Shown in pieces: positions 50,389 to 61,282 of a stretch of DNA of 64,000 bases. Numbering within the stretch: position 1 is the stretch's first letter; every line of letters starts with the position of its first letter. A program made the translations under genes and the position numbers. Origin of the DNA: Skeletonema tropicum (Eukaryota > Bacillariophyta > Thalassiosirophyceae > Thalassiosirales > Thalassiosiraceae); the NCBI GenBank assembly GCA_037178625.1, contig CM074127.1:1674001-1738000 (forward strand), written 5' to 3'. The notes beneath the pieces were generated by a model, which worked only from the letters and a program-made list of their open reading frames with translations, made no database searches and was not told where the DNA came from.

Positions 50389-51822
50389 ATGAGATCTCTC
50401 CTGCTACCGCTGCTGCTAGCGGCTACGGCCTGCCTCTCCTCCGGATTTACTCCTGGCAATATCAACGCACCACAACACACCTCTGCGCTGCACTCGGTAC
50501 CAACTTCATTGGACACACTAACCTCAGGACTAGCCTCAATTGCCCGCATCAAATACGGAGTCTCTGTAAAATCAGGGGTAGCTTCCAACGGGCCAGCTTC
50601 CAAGTACTTGCCAACAATCAAAAAGCTATATGATGTCGAGAATTCAAGAGATTGTCGAATGGTGAGAGAACGCATTACCGAATTTGATCTAGTGGTGGAT
50701 AATGTCATTCCTGCTTGTTCCAATTCACGAATGGTATCATCGGGGTCGATCGTTGTTCCCTCGATGGTAGTTGAAAGTAGTAACGGAGAGGAAACTACAC
50801 TGGAGGGAACAGATGCCATTTTGCAATTTTTAGACAAGGAGTTTGCGGTGAAAGATATTACAGATGAAACACAAGATGTTGAGGAAGATTTGTCGGGAGA
50901 TTTACTAAGCAAAGTAGATGATGTTCTCGTGTTTGTGCCCGGGGTACTTCGCGCAGGCAGGGGGACTGCAGTTTGCGGTGCAGCATCTCCTTCTCTTGCT
51001 GTGCCTAGACCCGAAAAGCCCTTGGTACTCTACTCATACGAAGGTAACCAATTTTGCAGACTAGTAAGAGAGGTGTTGTGCGAGTTAGATATAGTTTACG
51101 AATTGAGGTCAGCTGGAAAAGGTTCGCCAAGGCGAGAAGAACTTGCATCTATCACTGGTGGATCAAGTCAATGTCCCTATTTGATTGATCCAAACACTGG
51201 AATCAAAATGCCTGAATCTAAAGATATCATCGAGTACCTGTACAAAACATACGCAGATTTCACTCCTCCAAGCGAGCTCTTGAAGTCGGTATCTGATGTG
51301 ATAACACCTCTATTGAAGCCCGTGTATAAATTAATCGCTCCCTTGCAGGCCGGATCAAGCAGAGAGAATGAATTCGAGTACAAGAGCGAACTTGCTGAAG
51401 CTAAAGCAAAGATCTTTGATGAGATTGCATCGGCGCCTGTCGTGATATGTGAGTCTGTCTATCTCTGTATGTTCATATTCTTGCTTAAAACCAAAATCTT
51501 GTCTAACTTTCTCTTCTGTCTCATGATTCCTCTAGACACGTACGCTCTGTCACCTTTCTGTACCGAGGCAACAGCACTGTTAGATAGTGCAGGGATCAGC
51601 TACAAAGAAGTGAGCCTTGGGAAAGAATGGATACCCGGTTTGATTGACGACCCTTTGAAAAGGGCTGCTCTGCTTGAGATAACTGGGTCGAGCTCGCTCC
51701 CAAACATTTTCGTCGGCGGCAACAGCGTTGGTGGTCTCTACTCTGGAAATCCAGGCATCCTCGCTTCCCTGGAATCAGGAGAGTTAAAAACTATGGTTGA
51801 AACTGCAACAAAGTCAATGTAG
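50389..51822 (+). CDS. Plastid-targeted protein with two GST-N-like folds and a C-terminal glutaredoxin
   Basis: Exons 50389-51448 and 51536-51822, giving 448 residues; the in-frame 87-base intron has GTGAGT and CCTCTAG ends. A signal peptide ends LSSG|FTPG, the plastid signature. Three thioredoxin-like folds follow. Residues about 70-180 (with KKLYDVENSRDCRMVRERI), about 215-300 (VLYSYEGNQFCRLVREVLCE, SSQCPYLIDPNTG, ESKDIIEYLYKTY), and about 360-448 (VIYTYALSPFCTEATALLDS, then SSLPNIFVGGNSVGGLYSG). The last is a glutaredoxin with SPFC and no second Cys at +3, so monothiol-like; the GSH site (LPNIFVGG) is present. Redox control or glutathione-linked work in the plastid is inferred. Plant and algal proteins with paired GST-N domains are the nearest relatives. 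Confidence 0.75.
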   Translation: MRSLLLPLLLAATACLSSGFTPGNINAPQHTSALHSVPTSLDTLTSGLASIARIKYGVSVKSGVASNGPASKYLPTIKKLYDVENSRDCRMVRERITEFDLVVDNVIPACSNSRMVSSGSIVVPSMVVESSNGEETTLEGTDAILQFLDKEFAVKDITDETQDVEEDLSGDLLSKVDDVLVFVPGVLRAGRGTAVCGAASPSLAVPRPEKPLVLYSYEGNQFCRLVREVLCELDIVYELRSAGKGSPRREELASITGGSSQCPYLIDPNTGIKMPESKDIIEYLYKTYADFTPPSELLKSVSDVITPLLKPVYKLIAPLQAGSSRENEFEYKSELAEAKAKIFDEIASAPVVICESVYLCMFIFLLKTKILSNFLFCLMIPLDTYALSPFCTEATALLDSAGISYKEVSLGKEWIPGLIDDPLKRAALLEITGSSSLPNIFVGGNSVGGLYSGNPGILASLESGELKTMVETATKSM

Positions 51823-51935
51823 TAATTGCCGTGAAATGTATAATATTTTAAGTACTAATGTATCCGTTTGAAGACCAAAACACATAATCAAAATAGGATA
51901 TCGTCGTAGTATTCTTCTATCAATTTGTCAAACGC

Positions 51936-54900
51936 TCAGTTCTTAGATGTCATCAGCGATTTGACCTCTGCGTCCAACACACAAGTCAAAAGCGTCTGAG
52001 CTGACAGATTGCTTTGCTCGAGGATTTGACTCAAATCTTCAGCTGATAATTGACTGAGTGAGGTGCCATTTTGGCCGAGCTTTGTTGTGTCGACGCCAAA
52101 AGCTGTCAGTATATTGTTGCGCCAGTTTTCGTCGTGCCAAATGTTAAACGTTCGCAAAGTCTGTGCAACACATTTGTTGGTGATTGCTTCCTTCGTGTTC
52201 GCACCTGCATTTTCGATCGCGGCCGTTGCAGGTTGAGGCACAGGTGGGTCGGGGACGGTTGCTGGAGGCAAAGTAGAACTTCCTCCAGGCACTTTTGCAA
52301 CAATAGGACGTCCACCAAATTTGGATTCGACCTTTTGCTCGACACGTGCGAGGAAGGAGAGCGATTCACGTTGATAGAGGTGGGCGCCATTCAACTTGTG
52401 ATGGTCCATGATCAGTGGTATGATAGATGAAGCAATATCATGATTAATCTCTTTCCAGCCGCCATCAGACACTGCTTTCACCAAGAAACGTCCCGGTGGG
52501 CTTAGCGACTTGAGAGCATCTGAGAAGCACTCGGGAACCTCCGAAAAGTCAACATTACACATTGAAACAGCGTTGCAAAACTGCACATTACCCAAGTGGG
52601 AGTGATGTCCAGCCACCAACAAAACGTCGTTGGTATGTGGAGTGCACTGGTCAAGTTTCTCAGTAAGTTCCGATTCCTGATCAGTTTCTGTTTCATTAGC
52701 TGCCAGCTCACTTCTACTATCAAAGTGCGGCTTCGATTTCTTGCGATGTTCTGCTCCAGCTGCGACTGCATCGAGAACAGTTGGAAATTCACTTTCAGGA
52801 CCACTCGCACCTCTCCAACCAAGGTTCTTCCTGGCATACGACATAACGCTCCCTTCAGTCGTAAAGTAGTCCTCGCCTTCGACGCCACTGCTCAGGATTA
52901 CTGACTCCTTCTGGCCTTTTAACCCAGGATGTAAGTAAATGAAATCACACAGTTTGGAGTGTTTTCCAGCTTGTAGAAATGTCCAACCGTCGTCCTTCAT
53001 AAAACGCCACATATCCGGCCAAGGCATCTCTGGGTCAGGGGCGTGTTTAACGCGATGATTCTTGCGGCGAATCGGATCCATTGATTCGACTGGCTTTTGG
53101 CTGCTGTCACTAGATGAACTGGAATTTTCATCAACAGTGGTGTCGTCTTTGGGCAATCCACGAGGTTGCGTAGTATTGTCACTGGAAGAACTACTATCGC
53201 TCGCAACGGAAGCTGCATAATGACCCGAAGTATCACTAACAAGAGGCAGATCATCAGTTTGGGTGCCAATTGTTCGCATTGGGGGACGGGCTGGATAGAT
53301 GTTGTCGTTTTCATCATCTGAAGAAGTGTCTTCGACGGCAGCACGGCCTGCGGCGGCAGCACGTTTGGCCCTGCCTTTGGCCTTTTGGTCATGGCGGTAG
53401 CATTGTCCACGAGCAAAGACAGGCTTTCCGCAGTTCTTGTGTTTGCATTCCTTTTTGGGACTTCTCACCTTCTCGTCAGTCTTCAAAGTCTTCATTTGAT
53501 TGGCCATTCCAGTCAGTAATTCGGTCTCAGCGGAGGCGGTAATACTGTAAGACTGCATCTTCTCATCTGATTCATCATCAGAGACATCGTTTTCTTGTGC
53601 AGCAAATTGATAATCCTTCCAGTCAGAATGAGTGTCCATACGAAGATAGAGGCACCTCATGATTTCTAGAAGATGGCGAAAGAGACGAAAAAAGTTTCAG
53701 TGAGTTATCGAGAAGACACTGTTGATCGTCTCACGGAATCTAAATAACTTACTTCTCGCCGCTTTAGCTTCGTCAATTTTTTCGCCCTTGCCATTGAAGA
53801 ATCTTCCACCGCTGTCCTTGAGTTTCGTCTGCAATTTCTTGAAGATTTCTCCGCCAAGCTGTCTGGGCAACCCCATTTCAGGTTTTGGACCTAAAATCTT
53901 GTAGTGGTAAAACATCAACTCTTTGAAGTTTTGATCTGACACAGCTACCGTAATGTCCTTTCCAGATGATCCAAATATATTGTTGTAAAGTTGATCCACG
54001 GATGGGGGTGCTCCTTCTTGTACAGAACTATTTTTCTTAATCTGTAGCAATGACTGTACATTCATTTCTTTGTCCAAAACATCGTGAGTATACGTCTTGT
54101 TTTCTGTCCTCCTGAATTTGTACTTTCTTAACGTCTATTTACACGAGAGCGAGATGAACACACTGTTAGCAAAAGTGAACTTTGAATGTTCAATTCAGAC
54201 AACTGCAATACACACTCACATTTTTGAAGTTGAGCAAGCTTCCAGGAGTGAAGAAGTTCGGCAGCAACTCATTTTCCAATTTCTCTTCGTCATGTATTGT
54301 AATCCCATCAGGTAAAAGCTCGATAATCTTTCGATTCTTACGATCAAGGAGTTCTGAAAGTGAGAGGATGAACCTCGGAACAGTAGAATTTGTTTCTTGC
54401 AGTGGATCCGCATCAGCAGCATTGGTACTTGTTGCAGCTTCCTTCGTAGCACCCTTCTTCGTGACAATACCATCCGTTGGAGATGGAGTTCTGCGCAATA
54501 CAACCTCGCTCGGATGAATCAATCCAACATACCCACCCTTGTCAATTCCAAGCGTTGGTTTGTCAGGTTTCATGTTACTCGACGGGTAGTCAGGATGGAA
54601 CTTACGAAGTGCCATCAACTTAATCATGCGGACTTCGTCAGGCTCAGCGATCCGATTGAAAATATTGATAATGTCTTCCCTAGTTGCAAATTCATCGTCA
54701 GAAAAGCCTCTAATCTCTGAGTAATCCAATTTGCAGTACTTTTCCTCCTGATCAATCGACTTGGCAAGCCAAATCTGCATTGATGAAGGTGAAATCGTAT
54801 TGGTCGCCTTCCAAAGAGTGTGTTCATCCAAATCTTCCTTCTTCAAAAACGAAATTGTATAGAATTTTGACAGATTTGCGTAGCAGGCAACGACTTGACG

Positions 54901-55780
54901 GAAGCAATGAGAAGAGAAGGGTAGGTAGACCACTGCCGCGTCGGAAGTAACATAAGTGCTGTCTTTCCTCTTCTTCTTCTTTGATCCTGGTGAAGGCGTC
55001 ACAAGCGTTGTGTCCTTATCCAACGATCCATAGTTGAACAACTTATGGGTAACAAAATTTGGAATATTTTCATTGAAAAAAGACCTCTGCCAACTCTTTA
55101 TTGCCCAACTTCCAGAAGGACTCCAAAAATAATCCAAAATGACTTGATGGAATCGCACCGTTTTGCCCCACTTCAAGACCATTTGATTGAAAAGATTTCT
55201 ACTGTTGAAGTCTGCATGCAAATGACGCTTCTCATAAAAAACTGCAGCCTGCTCTTTACTTACTGTGTATGCCAACTTGTCATTGTCTGCCTCCAATGCG
55301 TTAATTCTAGCCAAATCACGTCCATCAATCTGATTGAGGATGTTTCTCCGCACTAATTCAATCGCCTGTTCCACTGATGGTTCCTGATTAAAGAGCACGA
55401 TAGGCTTTGTATTCTTCGGAAGTTTGAAGTTCTTAACGACCCAGTCAACATGGGGATATGACATCCCTAGACACAGGATGTTGCGCCGATTGGTGGGGAT
55501 GGACACCGTCCATGCGTTGATATCGCGTTTTTTACGTACACGCTTTCCGCCGGCTGATATTGAGTGGGGACGCAAACGAGGGGAAAAACAATGGATCAAA
55601 CATAACGGTGAGAGTGGTTGATGAACAAGAGGGTGGACCAGTGGGGCGAGGCAACGGTACAACTATTATTTTCTCACCTCGTAAAATTCCGGCTGCGGGA
55701 TCGGTTGGGTCCGCAGGCATACGCTTTTCATCGAGTACATCGCCAGGGGCACCCTTCCTCTTATTCCCAGCGAACGACAT
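51936..55780 (-). CDS. Large four-exon protein with two DUF6824-like modules and a WRKY-type zinc finger
   Basis: Predicted exons on the minus strand: 55678-55780, 54220-55553, 53753-54134, 51936-53665; all phases close and give 1182 residues. The intron ends are GTGAGA-ATCAG, GTGAGT-AATAG, GTAAGT-TCTAG. The first 480 residues are unknown (MSYPHVDWVVKNFKLP, FFNENIPNFVTHKLF). A first DUF6824-like module follows (about 530-610: MFYHYKILGPKPEMGLPRQL and DSGGRFFNGKGEKIDEAKAA). The Cys/His finger CKHKNCGKPVFARGQCYRH is of the WRKY19-like type common in diatoms. A second module is DVLLVAGHHSHLGNVQFCNA followed by GGWKEINHDIASSI. DUF6824 is a diatom/oomycete-expanded family with unknown role. A Ser-rich acidic linker, a segment DMWRFMKDDGWTFLQAGKHS and a Leu-rich C-terminus complete it. 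Start MSFAGNKRKGAPG is the best. Nuclear regulation is a guess. Confidence 0.65.
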
Positions 55781-56407
55781 TGTTTTTCTATTATATGACT
55801 TTCACGAATTAGGAGCAGGTGTCGCCAATCGAGCTACGGTGCAGGTGGCGAAATGGCGCGATTTTGAATATTGGCGAATTTGCGGCTGGTAGGCACGGTG
55901 GAGGGAGAACCTCTTTCACTGCAAAGATGTCTGTGCAATCAATGATGACTATTATCCTGGCCACAATGATGATGTCTGCCTGAAGTCTACAGTAACAGTA
56001 AGTACCAGCGTTGCGTTGATCGTCAGTTCATGCGGCAGCAGCGGCAATCATGGCGCAGGCGGGCGTGACGGTCGCTCTTGTCTCTTGTGTGAAAAAAAAC
56101 CGTCGATAGGAATTCGTAGACACTCCTGGTATGTTTTTGCTGTAGAATTGCCCGTGCCAAAAAAACAAACGGAAAACTGACCATGGATGGACAAGAACTG
56201 AACTGTCATTTACTTGAACTTAGTCAATCGCCAGAGTATCGCGATCGCTTTCTCTCTCCCGCAAAAAAATACATCGTCGTCTATGCAAAAATGCAAAATG
56301 CAAAAAGCAAAAAGCAACCCTCCCACCCACCACCCACCATCCATTGGGAGATCTTTCAATCTTCTATGCTAGAGAGATCCACTACGCACCAAGGTAGCCA
56401 AAAGACA
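55781..56407. other. Divergent intergenic region
   Basis: The spacer lies between the DUF6824-like gene (minus) and the RRM gene (plus). An in-frame ATG at 56183 exists upstream of the chosen RRM start, so the 3' half might be coding. Low-complexity CCCACCAC occurs near 56320. Confidence 0.4.
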
Positions 56408-59015
56408 ATGATAAGACTGACTAAAACAGTGGGTACTAAATTGCGCACTCGAAGTGCTGCCATACCATATGTTCTTCGTGCCGCATCATCGAAAACAGCC
56501 GATGATCATGATGGCTGGCTGCACTCTCCACATTTGATGCATACGGTGGCTTCGGCGCAAAATCTTAGCTCATCAACGTCTGCAACAATTCAAAAGGCTG
56601 CATTTTCATCATCAGCTGCTGCTCAACCAAAGTTGGACTTGGAAGATACACCACTGACATCCCAGACACGCATCTCTCTAGACGATGATGCATCACCACT
56701 GGTCGCCCCCAAAAAATCAAGAAAGAAACGCCATCAAAAGAAAAAGAAAAGCCAACCGAGTAGTATCAGTAACGTTGCCAACATACCAAAGCAAAGCTCG
56801 TACACTACACGGATTCTATTTGATTCCATTGCTCCTCATATTGAATTCAGAACATTACATCAACTAACTAAACAACTTTCACTTCTGATATCACGTGGAC
56901 ATCACAAACTCGATGTATCTGACATAAATGTAATGAAACGAACCATCAAAAGGAGACTAGATACACTTTTTGAACCAGAGTCAAAGAGCGATGCAGCAGT
57001 TAGAGAATATTCTTGGAGTATCAAAAGTCATAGATGGATTCAACCGGTGATGTACCAATATATAATGGGAAAACATCTCGATGCAAGTCAGAGCAAACGA
57101 AAGCCAACAACAGCAACAACCACACCCGCAAACGAGGATCCTACTTATCCTCCGAATCAAAATCGTAAAAACTACGAACAAAACTTACAAACCATGATGA
57201 AAGCTCGACAAGTCTCTCTACGATATCCAATCTTTTGGACAGAGAAACTCATGAAAGAATCTGGGTACTCCTACAGTGGCACTAAAGCACAACAACGAGA
57301 TCCTCAAAGATTAAAGTATCAACAGGAAATCTCACGACTGCATTCGATGAAGGATGAAGAACAACTTCAAGATGATGCTGAGCATTTGTTGCAGCTGCTA
57401 ATTGACTGTTTACCGCCTCCTCATTTCGATAAGGTTATGAGGTTCTTGGAAGATTACACAAAATTAGATGATGATAATGTTACCGAGAGCAGTAGAAACA
57501 GTTGGTGCATTGATGAAGACGACAGTGGCGAAAACTCTTTCTCTCAGACGACACGGAACGAGTCGGTGAAGGGTCGTAGAATCCCAATCTTGGGGAAGTT
57601 TCTGGGTGCTAGTTCTTCAAGTCATTCTCACTTGGTTGCTGTTGAGTTGGGCCAATTCCTGTACGTGAAGCTTCCTTTCCAGGCAAGTGATGGTAAGGAT
57701 GGCAATGAAGAAGTTGAGGGGTCGCTAGAAGAGAGTGAGGTAACAGCCTCAGATGCTGCGCACGCTCTTCGGAAGCATCGTAAATTGCATTCGTCTGACA
57801 AAAGATACCAAAAGACAAAGGAAGATTTCGTCAAGAAGATGATGGAGCTTCAGCATGACTTTGCCTCCTGGGATGAGAAATCTGTGAAGGCATCAAGCAT
57901 TTCCGAAGTTTCGAATCCAGGCATTGGCGCATCAGAGGATGGTGGCTCGGACACAGATGATTTATCTGACTTGCAAGTATCCGAGTTCGAAAAACAACAG
58001 CAATCTTACAATGCCGACACGCGAAAGATACAGAAAGAACAATTAGCGGAGACATTGGCAGAGCTGCGCAGAATGGGGCTACGTACTGAAGAAGATAGTA
58101 CATCTGCAAATGGTGGGAGAGGAAGACCAAGAAAAGGTGAGGCCACTCAAATTGTTTGATAGATATGTGCGAGGTAAATGGCAGCACTGACTCCTGCCCA
58201 ATCATTATTTATGCACAGGCATTCATTTAAGATTCACTGGTGTTAGAAAGGAAGATAGCTCTGTCGACTCTTCGGTCTCTAATGATGCATTGGCAGATAA
58301 ATCTGACTTAGAACAAAGGCTTGTCTTTATTAACAACTTACCCATCGATACGACGGAAGAAGAAATAGACCAAATCTACTCACGCTGTGGGGCGTTGGAC
58401 TCTATAAAGCTATTCAATCTGCGCCCTGATTTGGACCCAGGTCCTCTCACAAAGGCTCAACTTGCTGAGCGTCGGCGCAAAAGTAGAATGAAGAACAAAT
58501 ATTCAAATGAGCAAACGTTTCAGCAGCAGCGCCCTCGGACTCCAGTATATGGTATGCTTACATTCAAAGATGCAGAGGGCTTCAAAACAGCAACTGGGCC
58601 AGAACTGAGCATATTTGGATGTGTCATAAGACGCCATCCTGTCATGAGCATCAAACCAAAAGATATGTCTACTCTCTACCTTGAGAACATACCTCAAATG
58701 TATTCAATGGATGTAGAATACAAACTGGCTCGATGTCTACACCCTCACCAGGTGTACATGATGTTAGATGGAATGAGAGGTGTTGGCAAAGATGTGGAGA
58801 GCAATCAAGATTATTCGGAACCTGCAAGCTGTGAGGTTAAATTTGAAGATTTTCAGACAGCAATGCAAGCTTACAATTGGATAAGAGCTAGAGAAGATGG
58901 AACTGTAGGAGAAGGAAACATTGTGACTCTGCTGGGAGGCGAGGATTGTCGTCTCCACTGGTTCCGCACACCACAAGATGGGATGAAATATTGGACACGA
59001 GAGCTCAACTTTTGA
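56408..59015 (+). CDS. RRM-containing protein, probably mitochondrial
   Basis: Exons 56408-58136 and 58219-59015, giving 841 residues. The intron is 82 bases with GTGAGG and TGCACAG ends; it joins GRPRKG to IHLRFTGVRK. The start at 56408 (MIRLTKTVGTKLRTRSAAIP) is an Arg/Thr/Ser-rich amphipathic presequence, typical for mitochondria; the upstream ATG at 56183 would bury it. A Lys-rich block (KKSRKKRHQKKKK) and a helical region (residues about 130-330, with TRILFDSIAPHIEFRTLHQL) come next. Near residue 620 is the RNA-recognition motif: RLVFINNLPIDTTEEEIDQI as RNP2, then TPVYGMLTFKDAEGFKTA as RNP1 (atypical). A second RRM-like domain may follow (STLYLENIPQMYSMDVEYKL). A GRPRK AT-hook-like motif lies at the splice. 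It may serve mitochondrial RNA or ribosome work; family not recognised. Confidence 0.7.
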
Positions 59016-59348
59016 TGAAACAATGTGAATGGATACAGACTTTACTCTTAGTAACTTTAGCCAAGACAATGACGGTCCTATTCCTGAAGCGCTGTGACTT
59101 CGAACACTTAAATAGCAAGTTAGGAGTAGTCACAGTATGTAGTTGTTGATAGTTGATAGAGTGGTTTGCTGGTGGGTGATAATGTAGGTGAAGTGATAGG
59201 ATAGGATGATGACGTCACTCCGGCGCGCAGCGCCTACATTCGCGTCTCTCGACTCTCGACACTCGACATCGACATCATTCATGCCATGCCACAAAATGAC
59301 ATGAACATTCTACAGCACCAACTAATCATTTCGTCGGCAAAACGAACC
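59016..59348. other. Intergenic region
   Basis: About 330 bases between the RRM and aminopeptidase genes on the same strand. Contains no frame or repeat that I can support. Confidence 0.4.
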
Positions 59349-60995
59349 ATGCGTAGCTCTAACGTTTTTCTTGCCGTAGCTGGGCTCTCCTCCTCTGCTG
59401 CGTTTGCACCTGTCCTTGGCAGTCGGGGTTCAGTGAAGACAAAAACGTTATGGACTGCTGCCGCAAACGGTCCCGGACGTGATGTTCTACCTACATGCCA
59501 ATTGCAATCAATGTATACGGCAAAATCCTCGACAGCTCTTCGTGCTTCAATGCCTAGCTTATCGACACACTGTGATGATGATTTGCCTCTTGCACGCGAT
59601 GCGATGAACTTTTTTGATAGTTCACCCGATCCCTTCCACGTCGTTCAAACAGCGGTAGAACAATTGGAGGAAGTTGGCTTTGTAGAGTGGAAGGACGATG
59701 AAGAGATTGAGAATGGTGGAAAATACTATTTCACTCGCAACAAGTCTACACTTGTAGCATTTAGCATTGGTGAAGGTTATAAGCCAGGTAAAGGGTTCAA
59801 AATCATTGGATCGCATACAGACAGCCCAAATTTGAAAGTGAAACCCTACTCTAAGCGCACAACGGCTAAGAATGGTGGGGTTAGTGGAGCAATCCAGCTT
59901 GGGGTGGAGTGCTACGGGGGCGGACTTTGGCACACATGGTTCGACAGGGACTTGGGAATTAGTGGCCGTGTTTTTGTTAACGATGAAGAGAAGGGAATAA
60001 TTCGACAAAAAATGGTCAAGATTGATCGACCCATCCTGCGCATTCCCAACCTAGCAATCCATTTACAAACTGCAAAGGAGCGTGAAGCATTTGCAGTCAA
60101 CAAAGAGGATGATTTATCGCCCATCTTGGCCATGGCTGTGAAGGATTCGTTGACAGGTGGAAGTACAGATGATGAAAGCACAAAAGATGAATGGCAAAAG
60201 AACCAGGAACCAATTCTGTTAGAAATGCTTGCTGTAGAATTAGGTGTCGAAATTGAAGATATTGTTGACTTTGAGCTCAATCTGTTTGATGTGCAAACAG
60301 CATCGCTAGGAGGTCTGCACTCTGAGTTTGTGCATTCTGCAAGACTGGACAACCTTGCTAGTTGCTTCCTCTCTTTGAGAGGTTTAATTGATCATGTAAA
60401 GAGTGGAGGAGTGCAAAACGATGATGATATTTCAATGATCGCGATGTTTGATCATGAAGAGGTAGGCAGCTCATCTGCCACAGGTGCTGGATCTCCTATC
60501 ATTGGTGAAGCTGTGAAACGTATCAATCACGCACTTGGAGCTGGTGCGGACAGCCCAATCCTCTATGATCGTGCTATCCAGAGAAGTCTCGTCTTATCTG
60601 TTGACCAAGCCCATGCCGTCCATCCAAACTATGCATCGAAGCACGAGAAGAACCACGGTCCAGTGATGAATGGTGGTATGGTTATCAAACGAAACGCAAA
60701 TCAAAGGTATGCTACCAATGGTGTCACGGGCTTGATAATACGGCAATTAGCTAAGAATGCAGGATTGCCACCTATTCAGGAGTTTGTTGTGAGAAACGAC
60801 TGTGGTTGCGGAAGTACCATTGGGCCAGTGATTTCGACAGCTACAGGAATGAGGGCAATAGATATGGGATGTCCACAACTTTCCATGCATAGTATTAGAG
60901 AAACAATGGGCGTTAAAGACTTGACCCATGGTCTCGCTCTGTTCAAGGCATTCTTTCAAGATTTTTCCGCGGTCGATAGCATGATTGAGGAATAA
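59349..60995 (+). CDS. Aspartyl aminopeptidase (M18), plastid-type leader
   Basis: 548 residues from the ATG at 59349 (context CGAACCATGCG); an in-frame ATG at 59286 would hide the leader. The enzyme removes N-terminal Asp/Glu from peptides. M18 metal ligands and motifs are seen in order: IGSHTDSPNLKVKP, then GVECYGGGLWHTWFDRDLGI, then FDHEEVGSSSATGAGSP, HAVHPNYASKHEKNHGP, and IDMGCPQLSMHSIRE. The N-terminus MRSSNVFLAVAGLSSSAAFAP holds the classical diatom ASAFAP plastid motif, so this copy is probably stromal, unlike the cytosolic animal DNPEP. No intron is needed. The mature part (about residue 80 on) is about 470 residues, the usual length. Confidence 0.9.
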   Translation: MRSSNVFLAVAGLSSSAAFAPVLGSRGSVKTKTLWTAAANGPGRDVLPTCQLQSMYTAKSSTALRASMPSLSTHCDDDLPLARDAMNFFDSSPDPFHVVQTAVEQLEEVGFVEWKDDEEIENGGKYYFTRNKSTLVAFSIGEGYKPGKGFKIIGSHTDSPNLKVKPYSKRTTAKNGGVSGAIQLGVECYGGGLWHTWFDRDLGISGRVFVNDEEKGIIRQKMVKIDRPILRIPNLAIHLQTAKEREAFAVNKEDDLSPILAMAVKDSLTGGSTDDESTKDEWQKNQEPILLEMLAVELGVEIEDIVDFELNLFDVQTASLGGLHSEFVHSARLDNLASCFLSLRGLIDHVKSGGVQNDDDISMIAMFDHEEVGSSSATGAGSPIIGEAVKRINHALGAGADSPILYDRAIQRSLVLSVDQAHAVHPNYASKHEKNHGPVMNGGMVIKRNANQRYATNGVTGLIIRQLAKNAGLPPIQEFVVRNDCGCGSTIGPVISTATGMRAIDMGCPQLSMHSIRETMGVKDLTHGLALFKAFFQDFSAVDSMIEE

Positions 60996-61282
60996 GATTA
61001 AGCATGTGGGAACAAAGAAGTAGACAGCTGCTTACTTGAAAGGATATTTTTTAAGGAAGTGTTCAAATACACTGTTACGATAATGTACCAATACACATGG
61101 ACCAATTATATCCGATAGCAATAGCGAAAATCATATTAACGCTGCCAACACACATTTAAAAAAGAAGCAATGGTACACTATGATATTGAACATCAAAAGT
61201 AAAAATTAAACTAACCCAAAGTATCACACCCACAACCTATCATCATAACATTCAAAACAGCTGCTTCTCTAAAGAACGATAA

